Shown here: positions 8,823 to 21,222 of the stretch, piece by piece
Layout of the letters: every line of letters begins with the position of its first letter
Numbering within the stretch: the stretch's first letter is position 1
Source: Rhodospirillaceae bacterium
GTDB lineage: Bacteria; Pseudomonadota; Alphaproteobacteria; UBA6615
DNA: 64,000 bases
NCBI GenBank assembly: GCA_018702955.1
Contig: JABJEK010000009.1
Coordinates: forward strand, 37,011 to 101,010
Reading direction: 5' to 3'
Notes under the pieces: model-generated
Databases searched by the model: none
What the model was told of the DNA's origin: nothing
Seen by the model: only the letters and a program-made list of their open reading frames with translations
Made by a program: the position numbers and the translations under genes

Positions 8823-9791
8823 TTAGCCCGCCGCGGCGAGCTTCGCCTCGCGGGCATCGCGCAACTTCGCGAAATCATCACCCGCATGATAGCTCGACCG
8901 GGTCAGCGGCGTGGCGGAAACCAGGAGAAAGCCCTTGCCACGCGCCATCTTGGCGTAGCCCTCGAACTCGTCGGGCGTGACGAACTTATCAATACGCGCA
9001 TGCTTCGGGGTCGGCTGCAGATACTGACCGATGGTCAGAAAGTCGACATTCGCGGCACGCAGATCGTCCATCACCTGCCCCACTTCCTCGCGGGTCTCGC
9101 CGAGACCGACCATCAGGCCCGACTTGGTGAAGATGCTCGGCACCTTGTCCTTGATCCGGTGCAGCAGGTCGAGGCTGGTGAAGTAGCGCGAGCCGGGCCG
9201 GATCGTCGGGTAGAGCCGCGGCACGGTTTCCAGATTGTGGTTGAACACATCCGGCGGGTCCTGGGCCAACACATCGATCGCGCCCGGTTTGTCCTTGAAG
9301 TCAGGCGTCAGGATCTCGATGGTCGTGCCCGGCGCCGAGGCGCGCAACGCGCGCACGACCTGGCCGAAATGATCCGCACCACCGTCTTCCAGGTCATCGC
9401 GATCAACGGATGTCAGCACAACATGTTCGAGCGCCATGCCACCCACGGCCACCGCGACATTCGCGGGCTCACTCGGATCGAGGGGCTTGGGCACGCCGGT
9501 CGCCACGTTGCAGAACGCACAGGCCCGGGTGCAGGTGTCGCCCATGATCATGATGGTGGCGTGCTTCTTGGCCCAGCATTCGCCGATATTCGGGCAGGCC
9601 GCCTCCTCGCAAACCGTCGCCAGGTTGAGATCGCGCATCATCTTGCGGGTCTCGTGATAGGCCTTGCTGGTCGGCGCCTTCACACGAATCCATTCCGGCT
9701 TGCGCTGGATCGGGTTGTCGGGCCGGTTGCGCTTCTCGGGATGCCGGAGTGCTGCGTCGGTGCGCTTGTCGCGAACGGGGGTCGAAGTCAT
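8823..9791 (-). CDS. lipA: Lipoyl synthase
   Basis: A radical-SAM enzyme that inserts two sulfurs into octanoyl groups on E2 and GcvH proteins. The 322-residue protein has both iron-sulfur signatures: C61, C66 and C72 in the CX4CX5C motif for the auxiliary cluster, and C87, C91 and C94 in CTRACAFC for the SAM cluster. The RSSYHA motif near the C-terminus (about 300) is also present. It lies three bases after lpd in the pdhABC-lpd-lipA-ratA run, so it sits with the lipoyl proteins it modifies. Confidence 0.97.
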   Translation of the reverse strand: MTSTPVRDKRTDAALRHPEKRNRPDNPIQRKPEWIRVKAPTSKAYHETRKMMRDLNLATVCEEAACPNIGECWAKKHATIMIMGDTCTRACAFCNVATGVPKPLDPSEPANVAVAVGGMALEHVVLTSVDRDDLEDGGADHFGQVVRALRASAPGTTIEILTPDFKDKPGAIDVLAQDPPDVFNHNLETVPRLYPTIRPGSRYFTSLDLLHRIKDKVPSIFTKSGLMVGLGETREEVGQVMDDLRAANVDFLTIGQYLQPTPKHARIDKFVTPDEFEGYAKMARGKGFLLVSATPLTRSSYHAGDDFAKLRDAREAKLAAAG

Positions 9792-9794
9792 AGG

Positions 9795-11207
9795 TTAGAA
9801 ATGGATCGTGCGCCCGTAAGCGTCAAGCACGGACTCGTGCATCATTTCGCTCAGGGTGGGATGCGGGAAGACGGATTCGATCAGTTCGTGCTCGGTCGTC
9901 TCCATCGTTTTGGCGATGCCATAGCCCTGGATCAGCTCGGTCACCTCGGCCCCGATCATGTGGGCGCCCAGAAACTCACCCGTGCCGGCGTCGAAGATCG
10001 TCTTGATCAGGCCCTCGGGCTCGCCCAGCGCGATCGCCTTGCCGTTGCCCTGGAACGGGAAGCGCCCGACCTTGATCTTGCGGCCGGCCGCCTTCGCCGC
10101 GGCCTCGGTCATGCCGATGGATGCGACCTGAGGGCTGCAATAGGTGCAGCCGGGAATTCGGCTGGTGTCGAGGGGGTGAATGCCCTTCTCACCGGCCATG
10201 CGTTCAACCGCGATGATCCCTTCATGGGACGCCTTATGGGCAAGCCATGGCGGGCCCGCCACGTCGCCGATGGCCCAGATGCCCGGCTCGGCTGTCTGGC
10301 CCCATTCGTCGATGACGATGTGAGACTTCTCGACCACCACCTTGGTGTCCTCGAGGCCGATATCCTCGACATTGCCGACGATACCCACCGCCATGATGAC
10401 GCGCTCGGTCTCGATATTCTGGAACTTGCCGTCTTTCTCGACCGTGGCAGTAACCTTGTCCGGCTGCTTGTAGAGCGACTTCACCGTCGCCCCGGTAATC
10501 AGCTTCATGCCCTGCTTCTCGAAGGCCTTCGCCGCGAGATCGGAGATTTCCTCATCCTCGACGGGCAGAATCCGGTCGAGAACCTCGACCACGGTCACTT
10601 CTGCACCAAGGGTCCGATAGAACGAGGCGAACTCGATACCGATCGCGCCGGAGCCGACGACCAGCAGCGATTTCGGGAATGTCTCGGGCACCATCGCCTC
10701 GCGATAGCTCCAGATCTGCTCGCCATCGACCTCCATGCCGGGGATGTTCCGCGCGCGTGCGCCGGTGGCCAGCAAAACGTTCTTGGCCGTGACGTCAGCG
10801 ACTTTCTTGCCGTCCTTCTCCACGACGACCTTGCGCGCGCCGGCCTTGCCGCCCGCGAGCTTGCCCCAGCCGTCGATCACCTCGACCTTGTTCTTCTTCA
10901 ACAGGAAGCCGACACCCTGGTTGAGCTGGTTCGCGACACCGCGCGAGCGTTCCACGACCTTCTTGAGATCGAACGACACATTGTCGGCCTTCAGCCCGTA
11001 GGCCTCGGCGTTCTGCATGTAGTGATATATTTCCGAGGTACGGAGAAGCGCCTTGGTCGGAATGCAGCCCCAGTTGAGGCAGATGCCACCCAAATGATTG
11101 GCCTCGATTACCGCCGCCTTCATACCCAGCTGCGCAGCACGGATCGCCGCGACATAGCCCCCGGGCCCGCCACCGACTACCACCAGATCGAATTTCTTGT
11201 CCGCCAT
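9795..11207 (-). CDS. lpdA: Dihydrolipoamide dehydrogenase (E3)
   Basis: A flavoprotein of 470 residues that reoxidises dihydrolipoyl groups with NAD+. It has the FAD-binding VVGGGPGGYVAAIRAAQLG (9-27), the redox-active pair C43/C48 in GICLNWGCIP, an NAD-binding GSGAIGIEFASFY, and the C-terminal catalytic HPTLSE. It follows pdhC by 52 bases, so it is probably the E3 of pyruvate dehydrogenase. It could also serve 2-oxoglutarate dehydrogenase, whose genes are not in this window. Confidence 0.97.
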   Translation of the reverse strand: MADKKFDLVVVGGGPGGYVAAIRAAQLGMKAAVIEANHLGGICLNWGCIPTKALLRTSEIYHYMQNAEAYGLKADNVSFDLKKVVERSRGVANQLNQGVGFLLKKNKVEVIDGWGKLAGGKAGARKVVVEKDGKKVADVTAKNVLLATGARARNIPGMEVDGEQIWSYREAMVPETFPKSLLVVGSGAIGIEFASFYRTLGAEVTVVEVLDRILPVEDEEISDLAAKAFEKQGMKLITGATVKSLYKQPDKVTATVEKDGKFQNIETERVIMAVGIVGNVEDIGLEDTKVVVEKSHIVIDEWGQTAEPGIWAIGDVAGPPWLAHKASHEGIIAVERMAGEKGIHPLDTSRIPGCTYCSPQVASIGMTEAAAKAAGRKIKVGRFPFQGNGKAIALGEPEGLIKTIFDAGTGEFLGAHMIGAEVTELIQGYGIAKTMETTEHELIESVFPHPTLSEMMHESVLDAYGRTIHF

Positions 11208-11259
11208 TGGTTCAACCTCGAAAAATTCTGTTCACGCGAAAGCGTCGCGAGAAAAAGGA

Positions 11260-12528
11260 CTACAGGAGGAGCCCGAGCGGCTCTTCGATGAGGCTCTTGA
11301 GCGCCGCCAGATACTCGGCACCGATGGCCCCATCGAGCGCGCGATGATCTACCGACAGGGTCAGCGACATGACCGTGGCGACGGCCAGTTCGCCGTCATG
11401 CACCACCGGGCGCTGTTCGCCCGCGCCGACCGCCAGGATGGCGCCCTGGGGCTGATTGATGACCGCATCGAACTGCTTCAGCCCGTACATGCCGAGATTC
11501 GAGATGGAGAAGGTGCCACCCTGAAACTCTTCCGGCGCCAGCTTGTTGTCACGGGCGCGCGCAGCAAGATCGGCCATTTCCGACGAGATCGCCTTCAGGC
11601 CCTTGCCCTCGGCCCCTCTTACGATCGGCGTGATCAGTCCGTCGTCGATCGCCACGGCAACCGAAATATCCGCGCGCTTGTAGAGACGCACGCCCTCGTT
11701 GGACCAGCCCGCATTCGCACGCGGCACTTCGATCAGCGCCGCGGCAGCAGCCTTGATGATCATGTCGTTGACCGAGATTTTGAACTCACCGTCCTTGGCG
11801 CGAGCATTCAAATTCTTGCGCGCTTCCAGCAACCGGTCGATCTCGCAATCCACCGTCAGATAGAAATGCGGCGCCTGTTGCTTGGATGCGGTCATCCGCT
11901 CGGCGATCACCTTGCGCATGTTCGACAGCGGCAACACTTCGTAGGGGGCGTCGCCTTCGACGGAAACAATTGCCGCCGACGCGACAGCTGAAGCCGCAGG
12001 CGCACCCGAGAAGTTTTCGATATCCACTTTGACGATCCGGCCGTTCGGGCCGGTGCCGGTCACCTGTCCCAGATCGATCCCCTGCTGAACCGCGAGCCTG
12101 CGCGCCAGCGGACTGGCGATCACCCGATCACCCGATGCGGCGACCGGTGCGGCGGGGGTGGCGGCTGGCGCTGGTGTGGCGGCTGGCGCGGCGGCTGGTT
12201 CCGTTGCTTGCGGCGCGGGTGCCTCTGCAGCCGGTGCGGGTGCTGCCCCACCCGTGTCGAAGCCATCAAGGGCTGAATCGTCCTCCCCGTCTTCCAGAAG
12301 GATCGCGATCGGCGTGTTGACGGCAACTTCCTCGGCACCTTCGGCGATCAGGATTTTCGCGAGAACCCCCTCATCGACGGCCTCGACCTCCATGGTCGCC
12401 TTATCGGTTTCGATTTCCGCAATGACATCGCCCGGGGCGACGGCATCCCCTTCGGCCTTGAGCCAGCGCGCGAGGTTGCCTTCGGTCATCGTCGGCGACA
12501 AGGCGGGCATAAGAATGGATATAGGCAT
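11260..12528 (-). CDS. pdhC: Pyruvate dehydrogenase E2, dihydrolipoamide acetyltransferase
   Basis: The 422-residue protein has one lipoyl domain (1-78, lipoyl-lysine K43 in ETDKATMEV), an Ala/Pro-rich linker (about 95-130), a peripheral subunit-binding domain (about 133-170) and a catalytic domain. The active-site motif VDHRALDGA has H395 and D399. It transfers acetyl from lipoate to CoA and forms the core of the complex. A 165-base gap separates it from pdhB. AGGGGAAG precedes the ATG. Confidence 0.97.
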   Translation of the reverse strand: MPISILMPALSPTMTEGNLARWLKAEGDAVAPGDVIAEIETDKATMEVEAVDEGVLAKILIAEGAEEVAVNTPIAILLEDGEDDSALDGFDTGGAAPAPAAEAPAPQATEPAAAPAATPAPAATPAAPVAASGDRVIASPLARRLAVQQGIDLGQVTGTGPNGRIVKVDIENFSGAPAASAVASAAIVSVEGDAPYEVLPLSNMRKVIAERMTASKQQAPHFYLTVDCEIDRLLEARKNLNARAKDGEFKISVNDMIIKAAAAALIEVPRANAGWSNEGVRLYKRADISVAVAIDDGLITPIVRGAEGKGLKAISSEMADLAARARDNKLAPEEFQGGTFSISNLGMYGLKQFDAVINQPQGAILAVGAGEQRPVVHDGELAVATVMSLTLSVDHRALDGAIGAEYLAALKSLIEEPLGLLL

Positions 12529-12553
12529 CAGTGCTTCCCCTGGATTCGATCAG

Positions 12554-12571
12554 CCGGGATCATATCCCCGG
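12554..12571 (-). other. Hairpin in the pdhC leader
   Basis: CCGGGAT and ATCCCCGG flank a CAT loop, with one unpaired base. It lies between pdhB and pdhC, 26 bases upstream of the pdhC start and its ribosome-binding site. It could stabilise the downstream message or tune E2 expression relative to E1. No T-run follows. Confidence 0.35.
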
Positions 12572-12680
12572 TTCTGCTTCCGCGTGTTGCGAGTTGAATA
12601 GGCCTCAAGCCCATCCACGCAACATTCTGCTTCAATAGTCTCGGCTTTTGGCCGCATGTGCCAAGAGCCGGATATACCGC

Positions 12681-12695
12681 GACGCACAATGCGTC
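12681..12695 (-). other. Hairpin over the pdhB stop codon
   Basis: GACGCA and TGCGTC with a three-base loop form a perfect 6-bp hairpin which includes part of the pdhB stop codon (12694-12696). It has no T-run, so Rho-independent termination is unlikely. RNA end protection or processing between pdhB and pdhC is possible. Confidence 0.35.
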
Positions 12696-14061
12696 AGTCC
12701 TTGTAACAAACGCGTTTGGCCGCCGCGACGATCTTCTCCGTCTGCGGCAGCGCCAGCTTCTCGAGGTTGGCCGCATACGGCATCGGCACATCCTCACCCG
12801 TCACACGGACGACCGGAGAATCGAGATAATCGAATGCGTCTTCCATCATCCGCATGCCGATTTCCGAACCGATCCCGGCGAACGGCCAGCCTTCCTCGAC
12901 GGAGACGATACGGTTCGTGCGTTTGACGGACTCAACGACAGTCTCGGTGTCGAGCGGCCGGATCGAGCGCAAATCGATGACCTCCGCCTCGATCCCCTCT
13001 GCCGCCAGCATTTCTGCGGCCTCAAGAGCCTTGCCGACCATCAGCGAGAAAGCGGTGATGGTCACATCCCCACCGGCGCGGACAATTTTGGCGCGGCCGA
13101 TCGGCACCGTGTAGTCATCGTCGTCCGGCACGTCGAACGTAGTGCCGTAAAGCATTTCGTTCTCAAGGATCAGGACCGGGTTGGGATCACGGATCGCCGA
13201 CTTGAGCAGCCCCTTGGCATCCGCCGCTGAATACGGCGCGACGACCTTGAGGCCCGGCACATGGCCGTACCAGCTTGCATAGCATTGGGAATGCTGCGCG
13301 CCGACGCGAGACGCCGCACCATTCGGGCCGCGGAACACGATGGGCACATCCATCTGGCCGCCGGACATGTAGAGGGTCTTCGCCGCGGAATTGACGATCT
13401 GGTCAATCGCCTGCATCGCGAAGTTGAAGGTCATGAACTCCACAATCGGGCGCAGGCCGTGATAGGCGGCACCGACGCCCATGCCCGCGAAACCCTGTTC
13501 GGTGATCGGCGTGTCGATCACCCGGCCATCGCCGAATTCCTCAAGCAGGCCCTGGCTGACCTTGTAGGCCCCCTGATACTGCGCGACTTCCTCGCCCATC
13601 AGGAACACCTTGTCGTCGCGGCGCATTTCCTCTGCCATACCGTCGCGAAGTGCCTCACGCACGGTCACTTCGACGGTCGGGCCGTCGTAATCGGCTTCGG
13701 CCGCAGGCGTTGCCGCAACAGGTGCCGACGGTGCTTCGTCTGCAATCGCCGCTACAATTTCAGCAGCCGGCGCGCTTTCGGCAGCCGGCGCCGCATCGCC
13801 GATGTCGGCTGCGCTCTCGCCATCTTGCAAGATCACCGCGATCGGCGTGTTTATCGCCACATCCTCGGTGCCCTCGGCGACGAGGATCTTGCCCAGCGTG
13901 CCCTCGTCGACCGCTTCGACCTCCATGGTCGCCTTGTCGGTCTCGATCTCGGCGATCACATCACCGGGTGAAATACTGTCACCTTCGGACTTGAGCCAGC
14001 GTGCGAGGTTGCCCTCGGTCATGGTCGGCGAAAGCGCCGGCATTAATACCTGGATCGGCAT
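12694..14061 (-). CDS. pdhB: Pyruvate dehydrogenase E1 beta with N-terminal lipoyl domain
   Basis: This subunit of 455 residues carries a lipoyl domain at its own N-terminus (1-78, K43), nearly identical in sequence to that of PdhC. A short Ala-rich linker (about 90-125) follows, and then the transketolase-type E1-beta domain. That domain has [40 protein letters not shown] and a C-terminal [12 protein letters not shown]. The hybrid architecture is typical of alphaproteobacteria. It follows pdhA by 30 bases. Confidence 0.97.
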   Translation of the reverse strand: MPIQVLMPALSPTMTEGNLARWLKSEGDSISPGDVIAEIETDKATMEVEAVDEGTLGKILVAEGTEDVAINTPIAVILQDGESAADIGDAAPAAESAPAAEIVAAIADEAPSAPVAATPAAEADYDGPTVEVTVREALRDGMAEEMRRDDKVFLMGEEVAQYQGAYKVSQGLLEEFGDGRVIDTPITEQGFAGMGVGAAYHGLRPIVEFMTFNFAMQAIDQIVNSAAKTLYMSGGQMDVPIVFRGPNGAASRVGAQHSQCYASWYGHVPGLKVVAPYSAADAKGLLKSAIRDPNPVLILENEMLYGTTFDVPDDDDYTVPIGRAKIVRAGGDVTITAFSLMVGKALEAAEMLAAEGIEAEVIDLRSIRPLDTETVVESVKRTNRIVSVEEGWPFAGIGSEIGMRMMEDAFDYLDSPVVRVTGEDVPMPYAANLEKLALPQTEKIVAAAKRVCYKD

Positions 14062-14091
14062 ATCAGTTGTCCTCCCTGCCCCGCGCCTGGG

Positions 14092-15165
14092 TCAGGCTTC
14101 AATCAGAATGTCGGTGTAGAGCTCGGACGGATCGGGCTCCGGGCTTTCCTGAGCAAAGTCCGCCGCCGCGTTAACCCGTTCACGGACATCGCGGTCGATG
14201 GCCTTGAGCGAGTCTTCATCCGCGACCTTGAGTTCGATCAGCACAGCCTTGAGGGTCTCGATGGGGTCCTTCTCAGTCCGCATCTTCTGGACCTCTTCCT
14301 TGGTCCGATACTTGGCCGGATCCGACATGGAGTGCCCACGATAACGGTAGGTCTGCATCTCCAGAATGAACGGCCCCTTGCCGGACCGCACATGGTCAAC
14401 GGCCTTTTTGCCACCTTCGAACACTTTTACGACGTCCATCCCGTCGACCTGGGCGCCCGGGATGCCATACGCCGAACCACGGTTAAACAGGTCAGGTTCT
14501 GCCGAGGCACGCGCGACCGACGTCCCCATGGCGTAGCGGTTGTTCTCGATAATGTAGATAACGGGAAGGTCCCAGAGAGCGGCCATGTTGAAGGATTCGT
14601 AGACTTGGCCCTGATTCAGGGCGCCATCGCCGAAATAGGTCAGGCAAATGCCGTCATCCCCCTGATATTTGTGGGAGAAGGCGATACCTGTGCCAAGCGG
14701 GACATTGGCGCCGACGATACCGTGGCCGCCGTAGAAGTTCTTCTCCTTCGAAAACATGTGCATCGAGCCACCCTTGCCGCGCGAATACCCGCCTTCGCGA
14801 CCCGTGAGCTCTGCCATCACACCGTTGGGGTCCATGCCGCATGCCAGCATGTGGCCATGGTCACGGTAAGTCGTGATCACGGAGTCCTGGGGTTGCAGGG
14901 CCTCCTGCATGCCGACCACGACGGCCTCCTGCCCGATATAGAGATGGCAGAAGCCACCGATCAGGCCCATGCCGTACATCTGGCCGGCTTTCTCTTCGAA
15001 CCGGCGGATGAGCAGCATCTCGCCGTAGAGTTCGAGTAACTTCTCGGCGCTGTATGATTTGTAATTCGGCTTATCGGATGCGGCTGATTTTTTTCGCGGG
15101 GTTGCCCCCTTCGATGCCGACCGTTTGCTTGTCCGTGACGATTTCGTGGCTGGCTTTCGCGCCAT
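14092..15165 (-). CDS. pdhA: Pyruvate dehydrogenase E1 alpha
   Basis: A thiamine-diphosphate subunit of about 357 residues. The cofactor motif starts GDGALNQGQVYESFNMA (about 190-206) and ends at ENNRYAMGT. The phosphorylation-loop-like YRYRGHSMSDPAKYR is conserved. The first 35 or so residues are a Lys/Ser/Ala-rich low-complexity extension before the family start near YSAEKLLELYGEMLLIRRF. The ATG at 15165 is preferred over the adjacent GTG at 15168: a GGGGGGGAG lies five bases before it. It heads pdhA-pdhB-pdhC-lpd-lipA-ratA. Confidence 0.96.
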   Translation of the reverse strand: MARKPATKSSRTSKRSASKGATPRKKSAASDKPNYKSYSAEKLLELYGEMLLIRRFEEKAGQMYGMGLIGGFCHLYIGQEAVVVGMQEALQPQDSVITTYRDHGHMLACGMDPNGVMAELTGREGGYSRGKGGSMHMFSKEKNFYGGHGIVGANVPLGTGIAFSHKYQGDDGICLTYFGDGALNQGQVYESFNMAALWDLPVIYIIENNRYAMGTSVARASAEPDLFNRGSAYGIPGAQVDGMDVVKVFEGGKKAVDHVRSGKGPFILEMQTYRYRGHSMSDPAKYRTKEEVQKMRTEKDPIETLKAVLIELKVADEDSLKAIDRDVRERVNAAADFAQESPEPDPSELYTDILIEA

Positions 15166-15284
15166 CACACTCCCCCCCTACAACAGTGATCGGCGTCCCT
15201 CGCCTTCTCGACAAGTAGGTGAAACGGCTAAAGCCGACAAGTGTGGAAACGGAAAAAGACGTGTAATTTCAGGGAAAAAGCAGA

Positions 15285-15313
15285 AATTTACCGAAATTCA
15301 GTTAATTCGGCAA
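15285..15313 (-). promoter_or_regulatory. Candidate sigma-70 promoter for the pdh operon
   Basis: On the minus strand TTGCCG (15313-15308) and TAAATT (15290-15285) are 17 bases apart, in an AT-rich patch unlike its surroundings. The leader before pdhA would be about 110 bases. The match is moderate (four of six in each element). Confidence 0.4.
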
Positions 15314-15376
15314 AAGGTTCGCGAAATATTCGAACTCGAGGATGCAATCATGTTCGCGGATATTGCGCGACCAAAG

Positions 15377-15685
15377 CTACTCTAGGATGACGATCTCGTT
15401 GGGATGCGCAAAGTTGAGCATCACCCTGGCGCGCTCTTCGAGCATGTCGGGATCGAGATTGTCGGGGCGCAGTAGCGCCACACGGGCATCGAGTAGCGAA
15501 CGCTCGGCCTGAAGAGAAGCATGCACCGTTTGCGCCTGCTCGACCTTCGCCCGTAGCTGCAGCAACGAGAGCAAACCGTGATCACCCTGGACCATATGGT
15601 AGGAAAAATAGGCGAGCAACAACGCCCCGATGATCGGCCACAAGGCGCTTCGGGCGCGAATTCGTATCTCGTCGAGTACTGCCAT
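15377..15685 (-). CDS. ftsB: Septum formation initiator FtsB/DivIC family protein
   Basis: A 102-residue bitopic protein with a short cytoplasmic N-terminus, one membrane segment (about 17-34) and a periplasmic coiled coil (about 40-70). A short C-terminal region has LDARVALLRPDNLDPDMLEERARVML-like family character. FtsB links FtsL and FtsQ in the divisome. It sits alone between eno and pdhA, the usual eno-ftsB-pdhA order. No clear Shine-Dalgarno sequence precedes the ATG. Confidence 0.88.
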   Translation of the reverse strand: MAVLDEIRIRARSALWPIIGALLLAYFSYHMVQGDHGLLSLLQLRAKVEQAQTVHASLQAERSLLDARVALLRPDNLDPDMLEERARVMLNFAHPNEIVILE

Positions 15686-15863
15686 GTGTTCAACGAATCA
15701 CAGGCCGAGTCGTACCGTCAACATCAGATTGTTGTTAATATTCAATTCTTTGCGCAGAACGAGACATCTGTTGCAAAAGTGACTCAGAGTTCTCGTTTTG
15801 GACTCATCCTTCCCGGCGATCCACTCTCACGTAACCGTCGGGAGACGGGCTAACGCAGGATCG

Positions 15864-18015
<2,152 letters not shown>

Positions 18016-18018
18016 CGC

Positions 18019-19692
<1,674 letters not shown>

Positions 19693-19737
19693 TCATCCAC
19701 AGTCAGCAAGCTGTTGAGATACCGGCATTTGGCAGAG

Positions 19738-19763
19738 AAAAAGGCGGCTTGAAAGCCGCCTTT
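19738..19763 (-). terminator. Rho-independent terminator of secG
   Basis: A perfect 10-bp stem (AAAGGCGGCT / AGCCGCCTTT) with a four-base loop is followed on the minus strand by a T-run. It lies 28 bases past the secG stop and upstream of pyrG, so pyrG probably has its own promoter. Confidence 0.85.
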
Positions 19764-19790
19764 GAAATTCGACTCGGGACGCCGCGCCAT

Positions 19791-20156
19791 CTACTCGGAC
19801 GTCGGAACCGATGGAGTCGTCGGAACCGCCGGTTGGGTCGGTGCCGGGATCATCGTGCCACCATGTGCCGGCGGCGCTTCGTTGATGAGCGTCCCCGTGC
19901 TGCCGCCGTCATTGGCGAGAATCGCCAGGCCGATGCTGGTAACCATGAAGGCCAGGGCCAACACGCCGGTCGAACGGGTCAACAGGTTGGCCGTCTGGCG
20001 ATTGCCCAGCAATCCGCCCATGCCGCCACTGGCACCGCCGCCGCCGCCACCGCCGCCACCAAGGCCGCCCAGGCCGCCTTCGGACTTCTGCATCAGCACA
20101 ACGCCGACGAGCGCCACGCCAATCAGCATGTGAATGACCAGTATGATGGTTTCCAT
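19791..20156 (-). CDS. secG: Preprotein translocase subunit SecG
   Basis: An auxiliary subunit of SecYEG, 121 residues. Two membrane segments (about 2-22 and 62-82) flank a cytoplasmic loop with the family motif VVLMQKSEGGLG and an unusually long run of glycines (about 28-42). A Pro/Thr-rich tail follows. The ATG at 20156 is chosen because the first helix starts there; the frame extends upstream to 20207 without family character. tpiA lies upstream on the same strand, an arrangement common in bacteria. Confidence 0.92.
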   Translation of the reverse strand: METIILVIHMLIGVALVGVVLMQKSEGGLGGLGGGGGGGGGASGGMGGLLGNRQTANLLTRSTGVLALAFMVTSIGLAILANDGGSTGTLINEAPPAHGGTMIPAPTQPAVPTTPSVPTSE

Positions 20157-20179
20157 ATTCTCGGCCGATTCTGATATGC

Positions 20180-20205
20180 GCGGTGCCGACGGATCGCCGC
20201 ACCGC
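20180..20205 (-). other. Hairpin in the secG leader
   Basis: GCGGTGC (20180-20186) and GCACCGC (20199-20205) form a 7-bp stem with a 12-base loop between tpiA and secG. No T-run follows in either direction. A leader structure or a tpiA end-processing site is possible. Confidence 0.3.
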
Positions 20206-20268
20206 AACTGCTTGGCGGGTATTTAGTCGGTTGTGCGCCGCAATTCCAGTCCCAATCCTGTCAAAAGC

Positions 20269-21024
20269 TTACGACGCGGCCGCGGCGGCAATCGCGAGGA
20301 AGCTTTCGGCGTCCAGGCTGGCGCCACCGATCAGTCCGCCATCGACGTTTGCCACGGCAAGAAGCGTTTCGGCGTTCTCGGGTTTCATGGAGCCGCCATA
20401 GAGCAAGCGAATTGCGCCGGCCTCGGCCCCAAGCGCGGCTTCCAGGGTTGTCCGGATATGTCCATGCGCGGCTTCAACTTCTTCCAAAGTCGGGGTCCGG
20501 CCGGTCCCGATCGCCCAAACCGGCTCGTAGGCGACAACGGTATTCGCGCCGGTGACGCCGGTATCGGGCAGCGAACCGGCCAATTGCGTACTCAGAACAT
20601 CGAGCGTCTGACCCGCGTCCCGCTCCGCCTCGGTCTCGCCGATGCAGACGATGGCAATCAGCCCGGCCGCATGCGCTGCGAGCGTTTTCGCCCGAACGCG
20701 CGCATCGGTCTCGCCCAGGCCATGTCGTCGCTCGGAATGGCCGAGGATCACATGGCTCGCACCCGCATCGCCGACCATCGCCGCCGATACGTCGCCGGTG
20801 AACGCACCGCTTTCGGCTTCGTGACAATCCTGCCCACCGGCGGCGACAGCCGTATCGGCCAGCGTCTCAGCGACCGGACGCAGGATCGTCGCGGGTGGGC
20901 AAACCAGAAGCTCGCAGGTCAGGTCTTGCGCGTTCGCACCGATATCGCGTGCCAGTCCGACGCCTGCCGACGCCAGCATGTTCATTTTCCAGTTTCCGGC
21001 GATCAGTTTCTTCAGCGCGGCCAT
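20269..21024 (-). CDS. tpiA: Triosephosphate isomerase
   Basis: Interconverts dihydroxyacetone phosphate and glyceraldehyde-3-phosphate. The 251-residue barrel has all catalytic residues: K13 in AGNWKMN, H96 in ILGHSERR and E167 in [12 protein letters not shown]. The phosphate-binding [10 protein letters not shown] lies near the C-terminus. It is divergent from ppiD across a 198-base region. Confidence 0.97.
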   Translation of the reverse strand: MAALKKLIAGNWKMNMLASAGVGLARDIGANAQDLTCELLVCPPATILRPVAETLADTAVAAGGQDCHEAESGAFTGDVSAAMVGDAGASHVILGHSERRHGLGETDARVRAKTLAAHAAGLIAIVCIGETEAERDAGQTLDVLSTQLAGSLPDTGVTGANTVVAYEPVWAIGTGRTPTLEEVEAAHGHIRTTLEAALGAEAGAIRLLYGGSMKPENAETLLAVANVDGGLIGGASLDAESFLAIAAAAAS

Positions 21025-21144
21025 ATCTTCACCAAATTGTTGCTTTTCATTGCGTTAGCAGGCCACTACATCGGCCAGAAGGTGCTCTAGCATAGCCGCG
21101 AACGCGCCGCCAACCGGCCCCTTGCGAAAGGTCCGCTGTGGCGC

Positions 21145-21173
21145 TTGAGACACCGGATCGCGATCACTATCAT
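21145..21173 (+). promoter_or_regulatory. Sigma-70-like promoter for ppiD-trpE
   Basis: TTGAGA (21145-21150) and TATCAT (21168-21173) are exactly 17 bases apart, four of six matches in the -35 and four of six in the -10. Transcription would start near 21180, giving a leader of about 43 bases. Confidence 0.5.
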
Positions 21174-21180
21174 GCGCCGC

Positions 21181-21197
21181 CCGCAGCCGGGCTGCGG
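21181..21197 (+). other. Hairpin at the 5' end of the ppiD message
   Basis: CCGCAG and CTGCGG enclose a five-base loop right at the expected transcription start. A 5'-terminal stem of this kind can slow RNA decay. The role is inferred from position only. Confidence 0.35.
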
Positions 21198-21222
21198 ACC
21201 CGAACCAACTGGTGACAACAAA

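Noticed and set aside
8808..11291. Long open frame (827 codons) on the plus strand
   Set aside because: It is antisense to lipA and lpdA, whose motifs are intact. High GC content and codon bias leave long antisense frames open.
15316..15345. Weak stem with T4 after ftsB as a terminator
   Set aside because: Only five pairs with a nine-base loop; too weak to call.
15826..15851. Stem (CCGTC/GACGG) after eno as a terminator
   Set aside because: No T-run follows on the minus strand and the stem is short.
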